Of a stretch of 50,333 nt of DNA, positions 17,807 through 27,636 are shown one piece after another. The stretch spans positions 1 through 50,333 of the forward strand of contig CATJBQ010000230.1 of NCBI GenBank assembly GCA_949738465.1. Reading direction: 5' to 3'. A program made the position numbers and the translations under genes. The notes under the pieces were generated by a model. It was not told the origin of the DNA, did no database searches, and saw only the letters and a program-made list of their open reading frames with translations. Within the stretch, counting starts at the first letter, position 1. Every line of letters begins with the position of its first letter. Source of the DNA: an uncultured Lachnospiraceae bacterium (GTDB lineage Bacteria; Bacillota; Clostridia; Lachnospirales; Lachnospiraceae).

Positions 17807-20455
17807 ATGAATTACATATTACCATTTTTATGGATGAAGGGTGAATCCATGGAGGTAATTGCCAGGGAGATTGAGAAGATTGCGGAAGGCGGCATCGGGG
17901 CTGTCTGTGTGGAGTCCCGTCCCCATCCGGATTTTGCAGGACCGCAATGGTGGGATGACATGGCGTTTATTATCGAAGAGTGCAAGCGCAGGGACATGAA
18001 GGTGTGGATTCTCGACGATGCCCATTTTCCTACCGGCTATGCCAACGGTCTGATCAAAAGCAAATACCCGGAGCGGAAAAAGCATTATCTCAGATATAAT
18101 ATGGTCCATGTGTGGGGCAAGCAGGGGAAGGTGTCAGTGAATGTGGGCGATATGATCCGGCCGCTGGTCAGCTTTCTGGATATCGGAAAGCCTATGGATC
18201 TGGAGGAGCGGGCGAAGAACAAGCTGGTGGCGGTGCTGGCCTATCCGCTGCGGGACGGCGACTGCCTGCTGGAGGAAGGGGCCATGGATCTGACGGACCA
18301 GGTGCAGGGAGATCTTCTGGAGTATGCGTTCCCTAAGGACAATTACCGTGTTTTCGTGGTATACGATACCTGTACCGACGGCGGCAATCCGGAATACATC
18401 AATATGATGGATTTTGAGTCGGTGAGTACGCAGCTTGAGGCGGTGTATGAGCCTCATTATGCCCATTTTAAGGAGGAATTCGGCAAGACCATTGCGGGCT
18501 TTTTCTCGGACGAGCCGCCCATTGGCAATATGAACGGCTTTGACAGCGACGCCCAGATCGGGAATCCCCAGATGCCGCTGCCCTGGAGCGGGATGCTGGA
18601 GGAGCGGCTTATGTCGGAATATGGAGAAAACTGGCGAATTTATCTGCCTTACCTGTGGAACGAGACGGTGGAGATGGAGCGCTGCCCCCAGGTCCGCTAT
18701 GAATTCATGAACCTGGTGACCCAGCTTTACCGGGATAATTTCAGCCGGCAGTTGGGAGAGTGGTGCGCGGCCCACGGTGTGGAATACATCGGCCATATTG
18801 TGGAGGACGGAAATCTCCACCAGCGTCTGGGAAGCGGCATCGGCCATTTTTTCCGTGCCATGGAGGGGCAGCATATGTCCGGAATCGACGTGATCAGCGA
18901 CCAGGTTACGGTGGGGGACGACGGCTATGTCAGAAGCGGCGCCATCCGCCGGGACGGCGGGTTTTTCCATTATGCCCTGGCGAAAATGGGGGCGTCTGCG
19001 GGACATCTGGATCCCAAGAAAAAGGGACGTACCATGTGCGAGCTTTTCGGCGCCTCCGGCTGGGAGACTGGTGTACGCAATATGCGTTTTATTTTGGATC
19101 ATCTGCTGGTGCGGGGGATTAATTATCTGGTACCCCATGCCTTTTCCATGAGCGAATATCCGGATTGGGACTGCCCGCCTCATTTTTATGCCAGGGGGAA
19201 TAATCCCCAGTTCCGGTATTTTGCAAAGCTGATGAAGTATGCCAACCGTATGTGCCATCGGCTGCAGGGGGGGAGGCATCTTGCCAATGTGGCGGTGCTC
19301 TACCCCGGCGACTGCGAGTGGGGCGGAAAGGCCATGGAGCTTCAGATTGTCGCCAAGGTGCTGCAGCAGGCCCAGATTGAGTTTGATGTGGTGCCAGCGG
19401 ACCTTCTGGCAGAGGCGGTTATCCCGGAAGATAAGGAACAGTTTACCCTCAATGGACAGAGCTTTTCCTGGCTGGTGGTACCGGAATGCGAAGGAATCCC
19501 GGCCGGTGTGGCCGCTTTTGCCGGAAAGTATGATGAGGAGCGGGTGCTTTTTGTGAACCGCAAGCCCTACCGGATTCTGGGTCTGCTGCCGGATTCTGTG
19601 AAGGATGCGGAACGTGGAGACAGGGAAGCTTTCGGACAGGGGAGCGTGCCGGGACAGGCCGTAGCCCTTGGGGCGCTGGCATCTTATCTTGCAGAGCGCC
19701 ATGCAGAAGCCGTAATGCTGCCTGAGTCCTTCAAGGATCTGGTGTATTATCACTACCAGGGAGAGCAGGAATTGTTTATGTTCCATAATGAGTGCGCCTT
19801 CGATACCTTCCGGGGGGAGATCGCGCTGCCCTTAGCCTGTGGCGCCGTTTATTATGACGGCATGGAGGATGTTTTTTATGAGCTTCCTGTCCGAAAGGAA
19901 AACGGCCAAAGCTATGTGGAGATCGAGCTTGCACCCTGCCAGTCCTGTCTGATTCTGGACCAGAAGGGCGGGGGACTTCCGGTTTACGAGATGCTGTCTG
20001 CGAAACTGTCCGCCTGTGACGGACAGATCATTTCGGATGGTCCCTGGAGCTATGCGCTGGCAACGGAGAAGCAGTTCCCCAATACCACGGATGCCGGGGA
20101 GATGGAGAAGCTTGCGCCTGTTTCGGATTTCCTGCCGAAGTTTGCCGGGCATGTCTTCTACGAGAAGACATTTGAACTGTCAGGGAAGCCGGAAAAAGTG
20201 TACCTGGAATTTACGGAGGTACATGAGTGCATGGAGTTGTACGTGAATGAGGTGCGCATCGGCGATGCGCTGGGGATGCCTTATGTATTTGAGGTGACAG
20301 AGGCTTTGTATGCGGGAACCAACCGGATCCGCGCCATCGTTACCTCCACGCTGGACCGGGATCAGGCCAACTATCCGGAGCACCCCTATAAGCTGGACCA
20401 TCATGTGACGGAGCCTGTGGGGCTTGGCGGGGAAGTGCGGCTGTATCAAAGGTAA
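17807..20455 (+). CDS. large glycoside hydrolase-like protein (GH2/GH106-like architecture)
   Basis: N-terminal barrel-like region with WILDDAHFPTGYANGLIKSKYPE; C-terminal galactose-binding-like jelly roll (FYEKTFELSGKPEKVYLEFTEVHECMELYVNEVRIG). ATG 17807 after AAAGAAGGGG. Confidence 0.65.
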   Translation: MNYILPFLWMKGESMEVIAREIEKIAEGGIGAVCVESRPHPDFAGPQWWDDMAFIIEECKRRDMKVWILDDAHFPTGYANGLIKSKYPERKKHYLRYNMVHVWGKQGKVSVNVGDMIRPLVSFLDIGKPMDLEERAKNKLVAVLAYPLRDGDCLLEEGAMDLTDQVQGDLLEYAFPKDNYRVFVVYDTCTDGGNPEYINMMDFESVSTQLEAVYEPHYAHFKEEFGKTIAGFFSDEPPIGNMNGFDSDAQIGNPQMPLPWSGMLEERLMSEYGENWRIYLPYLWNETVEMERCPQVRYEFMNLVTQLYRDNFSRQLGEWCAAHGVEYIGHIVEDGNLHQRLGSGIGHFFRAMEGQHMSGIDVISDQVTVGDDGYVRSGAIRRDGGFFHYALAKMGASAGHLDPKKKGRTMCELFGASGWETGVRNMRFILDHLLVRGINYLVPHAFSMSEYPDWDCPPHFYARGNNPQFRYFAKLMKYANRMCHRLQGGRHLANVAVLYPGDCEWGGKAMELQIVAKVLQQAQIEFDVVPADLLAEAVIPEDKEQFTLNGQSFSWLVVPECEGIPAGVAAFAGKYDEERVLFVNRKPYRILGLLPDSVKDAERGDREAFGQGSVPGQAVALGALASYLAERHAEAVMLPESFKDLVYYHYQGEQELFMFHNECAFDTFRGEIALPLACGAVYYDGMEDVFYELPVRKENGQSYVEIELAPCQSCLILDQKGGGLPVYEMLSAKLSACDGQIISDGPWSYALATEKQFPNTTDAGEMEKLAPVSDFLPKFAGHVFYEKTFELSGKPEKVYLEFTEVHECMELYVNEVRIGDALGMPYVFEVTEALYAGTNRIRAIVTSTLDRDQANYPEHPYKLDHHVTEPVGLGGEVRLYQR

Positions 20456-20494
20456 TGTGAGTGTCATCGAAGGAACTTCAGGAGGCGGAGAAGT

Positions 20495-20857
20495 GTGTGT
20501 GAGGATCAGGCTGTATTATTAGCAAGGCTTCGGGAACAGATTGCATTGTGTGAGGCGGAGCACCAGCGTCATATCAATGACTCCTTCCTTTCCCATGTAC
20601 TATCAAGCAAGCGGGAAACCTTACGGTCCTTTCAACGCTGCCTGCTGGAGGGGCAGCGGGCGCAGGAGCTTGGGGCGCGTTTGACAGAAGAATTACCCAG
20701 GCTCCTGGCAGACCGGGAGGACGAAGCGCAGCATCCCAGCTTTGACTGGTACGATGAGCATTATCTTTACAAAATACTGGACGGAAAATGTGAGGCGTAC
20801 CAGTGTATGCTAAGGCTGCTGGATGCTGCTGCCGGTGGGCTCGACAGGAAGGATTGA
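20495..20857 (+). CDS. hypothetical small alpha-helical protein
   Basis: 120-aa ORF starting with GTG, in-line with flanking genes; no recognisable domain. Confidence 0.5.
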   Translation: MCEDQAVLLARLREQIALCEAEHQRHINDSFLSHVLSSKRETLRSFQRCLLEGQRAQELGARLTEELPRLLADREDEAQHPSFDWYDEHYLYKILDGKCEAYQCMLRLLDAAAGGLDRKD

Positions 20858-20895
20858 GGGGTTGAGAGAAAAATAAGAGAAAAAACAGAAAATCG

Positions 20896-20923
20896 TTGAC
20901 TTCTGAAATTTTTATGTTATACT
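20896..20923 (+). promoter_or_regulatory. promoter of tRNA-Ala
   Basis: TTGACT, N16, TATACT immediately upstream of the tRNA. Confidence 0.75.
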
Positions 20924-20933
20924 TAGTAGTGAT

Positions 20934-21006
20934 GGGGCATTAGCGCAGTTGGGAGCGCGCCACACTGGCAGTGTGGAGGCCACGGGTTCGAGTCCCGTAT
21001 GCTCCA
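20934..21006 (+). tRNA. tRNA-Ala(GGC)
   Basis: Acceptor GGGGCAT/ATGCTCC, anticodon loop CTGGCAG, T-loop GGGTTCGAGTCCC. Confidence 0.95.
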
Positions 21007-21168
21007 TTTTCAGGAAGGATGGGATTTTGTATTCAACAGAGGATACAAGGTTTCCAGCCTTTTTTTCATTCCTGTGTGTAATGAAGAAAAGAGCCATGCC
21101 TGCATGGATCTTTGACGAATGACGCGGGGGATCTGACTTTGATAAAAATTTGACAAGGAGGTTTGGGG

Positions 21169-23745
21169 ATGAAGCTGCATTTTCTGGGAGGCGCCATGGA
21201 GATTGGCGGGAGCTGCATTTATATACGGGCAGCAGGGAAGGGGATTCTCTTGGACTGCGGGATCCGGCAGAGCGGATCGAAGGATCCGATACCGGATTTC
21301 CATACGATACAGCAGCAGGGTGGACTGGATGCCATTTTCATCAGCCATGCCCATATGGATCATATCGGAACGCTGCCCGTCATCAGCAAGGCGTATCCCC
21401 AGGCACGGATCTATATGACGGCCATGACGGCGGATCTGACCCGTGGGCTTTTGTATGACAGCTTAAAGATCATGGATCAGAGGGAGGGGGAGATCCCGCA
21501 TTATACGGAACAAGATGTGCTGGTCATGCTGAGCCGGGTTACGCCGCTCAGGTATCAGGCGGCGGTTTCCCTGTGGGAGAATGTGACGCTGACCTTTTAT
21601 CCGGCGGGGCATATTGCAGGGGCTGCCTGCATCTATCTGGTTACGGAGGAAGGAACGCTGTTTTATTCCGGGGATTTTGCCGGGTTTTCCCAGCGGACCA
21701 TAGAGGGAATCCGGATTCCGAAGCTGCGTCCGGACATTGCCATTGTGGAGTCCACCTATGGGAACCGGCTTCACGGAAACCGTCAGGTGGAGGAGCGGCG
21801 TCTGGTGGAACTGGTGGCGGAATGCATCCGGCAGCAGCAGAAGATCCTGATCCCCGCGTTTGCCTTGGGGAGGGCCCAGGAGGTGCTCCTGATCCTGCGG
21901 GCGGCGATCCAGAATGGCCAGATCCCGGCAGTTCCAGTGCATGTAGACGGCATGGTGCGCGACATTAACACCATGTATACAAGAAATCCTGTATTTTTGA
22001 AAAATTCTCTGGGAAAACGGATTTTAAAGGGGAATGAGCCCTTTTACACAAAGGAGATCCAGCCGGTTGCACCTGCCCAGAGGCGGGAGGATCTGTTAAA
22101 GGGGCCGGAGCCGGTGATTCTGGTATCCAGCTCCGGTATGCTTACAGGCGGGCCCAGCGCGCAGTACGCCCGGCTTCTGGCGCCTTCAGAAAAAGGCTGC
22201 ATCATTATTACCGGGTACCAGGATGAGGAATCCCCGGGCCGCCAGTTACTGAATCTGCTGGACGAAGAAACCGGGGAGGAAGGCGGAGAGGCGGGGCATT
22301 CCGTGGGCGGACGGCGTCTCGTGCTGGAGGGGGCAGAGGTTTTGGTAAACTGCCGGGTTGCCCAGGTGGGGCTGTCGGCCCATGGGGACAAGTCGGAGAT
22401 TCTGGCGCTTTTGGACCGCATTTCGGCCCGGCATATTTTCCTGGTGCATGGGAACGAGGATTCCATCCAGGAGCTGGGCAGAGAAGCAGCATCCGGGGAT
22501 TACCGGCGACAGGTGTATCTGCCGGAATGCGGCCAGGAATACGAGATCCTTCTCCGCACAAAACGGAAGCAGCTTTCCTTTGAACTGCCTTATACCATGC
22601 AGAAAACGAAAGACTTTGCGGAAGATGGAGAGAAGCTTCTGTGGGATTACTGGCAGGCCCATTACCCGGGAAAACGATTGACGGTGGAGCAGATTGCGCG
22701 GGTCTGGTATGGCAAGGACGGCGCAGAGGAGGAAGTGCTTCAGGCCATGCAGGAGCGGCTTTTAAAAAGCGTTTATTTTTCACCCTGCGCCCGTCAGATG
22801 TTTTTGTTTGAGGCGGTATCCGGGGAGGCCGTTGCCCAGGCGCTGGCCCAGGGAGAGCTGACCCAGCAGGAGCTGCTGGAAAGGGCGCAGGAATGCTTTG
22901 CTGCTTACGCATATCGTAAGATCGGGTATCACCGGGAAAAGAAGGAAATACAACTGCAGTTTGATTTTCCGGGCAGCCTGGATGTGGAGGAGTTTGAAGA
23001 GAAAGCGGCAGCCTTTGCGGAGCAGACCGGCTTCTTTGTGAGCATTCACCCGGCTATGAATCACAATGCGGCAGGAACGCTGCTTTACCAGATGTTTCCG
23101 GGCAGGCTTCGGAAAACCTCTTATTTTGTGGAACAGCAGGTTTATGCTGTTACGCTTTCAGAGGACCAGGAAGGGGATTGGGAGGCGGCAAAGGAATTTT
23201 ATAAGGTAACGGGCTGGAAGCTTAAGGTCAACGGACGCTTTCTGGAGGATGATAACGAAGCTGGGGTGGCGCATGGTTTGGGCGGGCCGGAAAAACCGGG
23301 GCATCCGGGAGAATTTTTTCCCCAGAATCCGGACGCACAGCCCCTGGAGCAGAACCTGGCTCTCTCCTGTGCGGAGCAGGAATTTATGGACTGCCCGCAG
23401 GCGCCGGAGAAAAAGAGCGTGAAACGGGACGGAGCGGGAAGATACTTAGAGCTTGCTTTTATTTCTCCGGCCATCGGCCAGAGGTACGGGGAACAGCTAC
23501 AGTCCCTGGCCAATCAGACCGGCTGGCGGATCCGGATTGCCGACAAGGTGAATCAGAATGCGTTGTTTCAAATCGCTGATCTGCTGTGTACCAGGCAGGG
23601 GATATCTCTTCTGAAAAATCCGTCGTTCCAGCCGCAACAGAAAAGAGTAATGCTGAAGACGGAGGCAGAAGCATCCAGGCTGGCGTTAGAGGCAGTGACC
23701 GCAGCCTTTGTGGAAAGTACCGGATGCACATGCGAATTTATTTAA
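21169..23745 (+). CDS. beta-CASP metallo-beta-lactamase RNase-like protein with long C-terminal extension
   Basis: FISHAHMDHIGTLP, STYGNRLHGNR, VSSSGMLTGGP, GLSAHGDKSEIL, FLVHGNEDSI; about 400 aa beyond the nuclease core. Confidence 0.8.
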   Translation: MKLHFLGGAMEIGGSCIYIRAAGKGILLDCGIRQSGSKDPIPDFHTIQQQGGLDAIFISHAHMDHIGTLPVISKAYPQARIYMTAMTADLTRGLLYDSLKIMDQREGEIPHYTEQDVLVMLSRVTPLRYQAAVSLWENVTLTFYPAGHIAGAACIYLVTEEGTLFYSGDFAGFSQRTIEGIRIPKLRPDIAIVESTYGNRLHGNRQVEERRLVELVAECIRQQQKILIPAFALGRAQEVLLILRAAIQNGQIPAVPVHVDGMVRDINTMYTRNPVFLKNSLGKRILKGNEPFYTKEIQPVAPAQRREDLLKGPEPVILVSSSGMLTGGPSAQYARLLAPSEKGCIIITGYQDEESPGRQLLNLLDEETGEEGGEAGHSVGGRRLVLEGAEVLVNCRVAQVGLSAHGDKSEILALLDRISARHIFLVHGNEDSIQELGREAASGDYRRQVYLPECGQEYEILLRTKRKQLSFELPYTMQKTKDFAEDGEKLLWDYWQAHYPGKRLTVEQIARVWYGKDGAEEEVLQAMQERLLKSVYFSPCARQMFLFEAVSGEAVAQALAQGELTQQELLERAQECFAAYAYRKIGYHREKKEIQLQFDFPGSLDVEEFEEKAAAFAEQTGFFVSIHPAMNHNAAGTLLYQMFPGRLRKTSYFVEQQVYAVTLSEDQEGDWEAAKEFYKVTGWKLKVNGRFLEDDNEAGVAHGLGGPEKPGHPGEFFPQNPDAQPLEQNLALSCAEQEFMDCPQAPEKKSVKRDGAGRYLELAFISPAIGQRYGEQLQSLANQTGWRIRIADKVNQNALFQIADLLCTRQGISLLKNPSFQPQQKRVMLKTEAEASRLALEAVTAAFVESTGCTCEFI

Positions 23746-23792
23746 AATGGATTTAATTTTTTGATTTAATTATAAAAAGGAAATGGACAATC

Positions 23793-24554
23793 ATGGAACA
23801 CATATTTTCAAGGACGAAACAATTGCTGGGGGAGCGGGCCCTGGAAAAATTAAGGGTCTCCCGGGTGGCGGTTTTTGGCATTGGCGGCGTGGGCGGCTAC
23901 GTGTGCGAGGCTTTGGTGCGAAGCGGCGTCGGAGCCTTTGACCTGGTTGACAGCGATACCGTCAGCCTCACCAATATCAACAGGCAGATCATCGCCACCC
24001 ACCGCACCCTTGGGAGATATAAAACGGAGGTCATGAAGGAGCGAATGCTGGAGATTAACCCTTCGGTGGAGGTACGCGTCCACAATTGCTTTTTTCTTCC
24101 GGAAAATGAGGGGGACTTTTCCTTTGAAGAATACGATTACGTTGTGGATGCCGTGGATACGGTGGCGGCCAAGCTGGCCCTGGTGATGAAGGCCGAGAAG
24201 AGCGGGACCCCCATCATCAGCAGCATGGGGGCGGGGAATAAGCTGGATCCCGGAGCCTTCCAGGTAGCGGATCTTTACGATACCAGGGTCTGCCCGCTGG
24301 CCCGGGTGATGCGCCGGGAGCTGAAAAAGCGCGGCGTGAAGCGGTTGAAGGTGGTGTATTCCCAGGAGGAGCCCATTTCGCCCCTGGAACCGCTTAGGTC
24401 CCGGGGAAGGAGCGGGCCGGAAGGGAACGGGTCCCGGGAACCGGAGGAGGGCGTGCGGAAAAGCGTACCGGGCAGCGTGGCCTTTGTGCCTTCCGTGGCG
24501 GGCCTTATGATTGCCGCAGAGGTGGTGAAGGATCTGATCGGCGCATGTCTGTAA
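23793..24554 (+). CDS. tcdA: tRNA threonylcarbamoyladenosine dehydratase
   Basis: ThiF/HesA family: VAVFGIGGVGGYVCEALVRSGVGAFDLVDSDTVSLTNINRQIIA. Confidence 0.9.
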   Translation: MEHIFSRTKQLLGERALEKLRVSRVAVFGIGGVGGYVCEALVRSGVGAFDLVDSDTVSLTNINRQIIATHRTLGRYKTEVMKERMLEINPSVEVRVHNCFFLPENEGDFSFEEYDYVVDAVDTVAAKLALVMKAEKSGTPIISSMGAGNKLDPGAFQVADLYDTRVCPLARVMRRELKKRGVKRLKVVYSQEEPISPLEPLRSRGRSGPEGNGSREPEEGVRKSVPGSVAFVPSVAGLMIAAEVVKDLIGACL

Positions 24555-24606
24555 AAACGCCGGAACGCCATAAGGAGAGATCTGACAGCGGAAGGAAGGT
24601 ATTTAT

Positions 24607-25443
24607 ATGGAAGAAACAGCATACAGCCGCAGGGTGGAGCAGAGCCTGCAGAAGAAGTTCCGCAAGGATATATTAAGCCGTTTTACCAAAGCGGTTAAGG
24701 ATTATGAGCTGGTGGGAGAGGGGGACCGGATTGCCGTCTGTATCTCCGGCGGCAAGGATTCCATGCTGATGGCAAAGCTTTTTCAGGAGCTTAAGCATTA
24801 TAAGGAGCGCCATTTTGAAGCGGAATTCCTGGTGATGGATCCCGGCTACAGCCCGGCCAACCGCAGGCGGATTGAGGAAAACGCCCGGAAGCTGGATGTG
24901 CCCATCCGGATCTACGAATCGGATATTTTTTCTTCGGTGTACCATGTGGAGAAATCGCCCTGCTATCTCTGCGCCAGGATGCGCCGGGGCTACCTGTACA
25001 GCTACGCCAGAGAGCTGGGCTGCAATAAAATTGCCCTGGGCCACCATTACGATGACGTGATTGAGACGATTCTGATGGGAATGCTCTACGGCGGGCAGGT
25101 ACAGACCATGATGCCCAAGCTGCACAGCACCAATTTTAAAGGAATGGAGCTGATCCGGCCCATGTACCTGATCCGTCAGGAGGATATCATTGCCTGGCGG
25201 GATTACAACGGGCTGGAATTTCTCCAGTGCGCCTGCCGCTTTACCGAAAGCTGCGGCAGTGACAACCAGGAAAACCGCTCCAAACGGATGGAGATCCGGG
25301 AACTGATCCGCCGCCTGAAGGAGACCAACCCCTTTGTGGAGAGCAATATTTTCCGGAGCGTGGAAAATGTCAATCTCGACACGGTGATTGCCTATAAAAA
25401 ACGGGGGGAGCGCCATCATTTTCTGGAAGAATATGATGAATGA
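24607..25443 (+). CDS. TtcA-like tRNA 2-thiolation protein (PP-loop ATPase)
   Basis: SGGKDSMLMAKLF PP-loop; CYLCARMRRGYLYSYARELGCNKIALGHHYDD. Confidence 0.85.
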   Translation: MEETAYSRRVEQSLQKKFRKDILSRFTKAVKDYELVGEGDRIAVCISGGKDSMLMAKLFQELKHYKERHFEAEFLVMDPGYSPANRRRIEENARKLDVPIRIYESDIFSSVYHVEKSPCYLCARMRRGYLYSYARELGCNKIALGHHYDDVIETILMGMLYGGQVQTMMPKLHSTNFKGMELIRPMYLIRQEDIIAWRDYNGLEFLQCACRFTESCGSDNQENRSKRMEIRELIRRLKETNPFVESNIFRSVENVNLDTVIAYKKRGERHHFLEEYDE

Positions 25444-25461
25444 GCGGCAAAAATATACGTT

Positions 25462-26130
25462 TTAAAGGTCCCGGATCCTTTCGTACAGCTCCGCTGTATT
25501 TTCTGCGAAAACGGAAGCTCCGTGGGCTTTTAGGAATTCCCTGCTGCGGAAGCCCCAGGTTACACTGATGCAGGGAATGCCGGAATTGCGGGCAGTCTCG
25601 ATATCCACGTCCGAATCGCCCACATAGACGCAGGAGGCAGGAGTAACGCCAAGCTGCTCCATGGCGGCAAGGACCGTATCCGGCGCCGGCTTTTTTGCAA
25701 TGCCCGCAGCCTCATGTTCCCCGATGGCAACCGGAAGGAGGCTGCCAAAGTATTGATGGCACAGTGCCTTGACGGCAGCGTCGAATTTGTTGGAAACCAC
25801 GGCCAGGTGAAAGCCTTCTCCGGAAAGCCGCTCAAGCAGAGGGAGGACGCCGGGGAACGGCCCGGTCTGGTCCTGCATATGAAGCTTGTAATGCTCCTGG
25901 AATTCTGCGACGCATTTGTCAAAGTCCGGCTGTTTCCGCCCGCCGGGGATGGCCCGTTCCATCAGCACGTAAATGCCGTTGCCCACCATACGGCGCACCT
26001 GGTCGGCGGTGTAGGTGGGAAAATGATGCAGCGCCATGACATGGTTGACGCTGGCAGTAAGATCCTTTAACGTATCCAATAACGTTCCGTCCAGATCAAA
26101 AATGACAGTATTTTTGTGTTCCATATACAT
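25462..26130 (-). CDS. HAD-family hydrolase, phosphoglycolate phosphatase-like
   Basis: VIFDLDGTLLDTLKDL; VYVGDSDVDIETARNSGIPCISVTWGFR. Confidence 0.9.
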   Translation of the reverse strand: MYMEHKNTVIFDLDGTLLDTLKDLTASVNHVMALHHFPTYTADQVRRMVGNGIYVLMERAIPGGRKQPDFDKCVAEFQEHYKLHMQDQTGPFPGVLPLLERLSGEGFHLAVVSNKFDAAVKALCHQYFGSLLPVAIGEHEAAGIAKKPAPDTVLAAMEQLGVTPASCVYVGDSDVDIETARNSGIPCISVTWGFRSREFLKAHGASVFAENTAELYERIRDL

Positions 26131-26216
26131 ATCTCCTGATAATATATTTTCAACAGAGATTATACCATAGAATTCAAGCTTGTGTACGATAAAATCACGA
26201 AAAAAGGAGGGCCCAT

Positions 26217-27545
26217 ATGATAATCACATTACCGGAAAAGGTTAAAACAATCATTAATAATTTGGAAAGATGCGGATTTGAAGCCTTTGCTGTGGGGGGG
26301 TGTATCCGGGACAGCATTCTGGGGCGCGATCCCCAGGACTGGGATATTACCACTTCGGCCAGGCCGGACCAGGTAAAGGCGCTTTTTGAACGGACCATCG
26401 ATACCGGGATCCAGCACGGGACAGTAACGGTTTTGCTGGAGCGGGAAGGCTTTGAGGTGACCACCTACCGGATCGACGGAGCCTATGAGGACGCCCGGCA
26501 TCCCAGCCAGGTGACCTTTACCGGGAACCTCAGAGAGGATTTAAGACGCCGGGATTTTACCATCAACGCCATGGCCTATAATGAACGGCAGGGGCTGGTG
26601 GATGTATTTGACGGTGTGGGGGACCTTCAGCGTGGAGTGATCCGCTGCGTGGGAAGCGCCGGGGAACGCTTCCGGGAAGACGCCCTGCGTTTGCTGCGGG
26701 CGGTCCGCTTCTCGGCACAGTTGGGATTCACACTGGAGACAGAGACGCGGGAGGCCATTGTGCGGCTGGCGCCCAGTCTTTCGAAGATCAGCGCGGAGCG
26801 GATCCAGGTGGAGCTGGTGAAGCTTCTGACCTCTCCCCATCCGGAGGAGATCTTCACCTTGAAAGACACCGGCATTGCCCGGGTGCTGTTTCCCTGGCTG
26901 GAGGCCATGTTTGAGACGCCCCAGAAGAATCCTCACCACTGTTACAACGTGGGGGAGCATACGGTTCATGCGTTGATGGAGGTTCCCGCCGATCGGGTGC
27001 TTCGCCTTACCATGCTGCTCCACGACGTGGCCAAGCCTTGCTTGCGGACCACGGATGAGACGGGGGAGGATCACTTTAAGGGGCATCCTGCAGAAGGGGC
27101 GTCTATGGCGCGTAAGATCCTGCGGAAGCTGAAATTTGACAATGATACCATCGACCGGGTCTGCAGCCTGATCCTGTGGCACGATGACAACCCCGCCGTG
27201 ACCCCCAGGAATATCCGACGGGCCATGAACCGGGTGGGGCTTCGGCAATATCCGGAACTTTTCGCGGTAAAACGGGCGGATGCCCGTGCAAAAGCGCCCC
27301 GTTTTTTGCAGGAATTTCTGGATTATGTGGATGCTTACCAGCGCCAGTACCAGGAGATTCTGGATGAAGGGCAGTGTATTTCCCTGAAAGAGCTTGCCGT
27401 GGGCGGGGCAGACCTTATTGCCGCGGGCATGAAGCCGGGGAAGGAGCTTGGCGCGGTGCTTTCGCAGATGCTGGAGCTGGTGTTAGAGCATCCGGAATGC
27501 AATACAAAAGAGATTTTGCTGGAAAAATGGTTTCCCAGGGGATAG
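26217..27545 (+). CDS. cca: CCA tRNA nucleotidyltransferase with HD domain
   Basis: AVGGCIRDSILGRDPQDWDITTSA; RRDFTINAMAYN; HDVAKP...HPAEGASMA. Confidence 0.95.
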   Translation: MIITLPEKVKTIINNLERCGFEAFAVGGCIRDSILGRDPQDWDITTSARPDQVKALFERTIDTGIQHGTVTVLLEREGFEVTTYRIDGAYEDARHPSQVTFTGNLREDLRRRDFTINAMAYNERQGLVDVFDGVGDLQRGVIRCVGSAGERFREDALRLLRAVRFSAQLGFTLETETREAIVRLAPSLSKISAERIQVELVKLLTSPHPEEIFTLKDTGIARVLFPWLEAMFETPQKNPHHCYNVGEHTVHALMEVPADRVLRLTMLLHDVAKPCLRTTDETGEDHFKGHPAEGASMARKILRKLKFDNDTIDRVCSLILWHDDNPAVTPRNIRRAMNRVGLRQYPELFAVKRADARAKAPRFLQEFLDYVDAYQRQYQEILDEGQCISLKELAVGGADLIAAGMKPGKELGAVLSQMLELVLEHPECNTKEILLEKWFPRG

Positions 27546-27636
27546 AAGAAAATTTCCGGAAAAGTTGTCCCGGCGGGCATAGATGCGGATTTCCTTTCAT
27601 AAGATAGAGAGACAGCGAAAATATGGAGGGGTTTAC

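Noticed and set aside
18134-19786. 550-aa minus-strand ORF opposite the glycosidase
   Set aside because: Antisense shadow frame with no recognisable domain; the plus frame has RBS, promoter and domain-like motifs.
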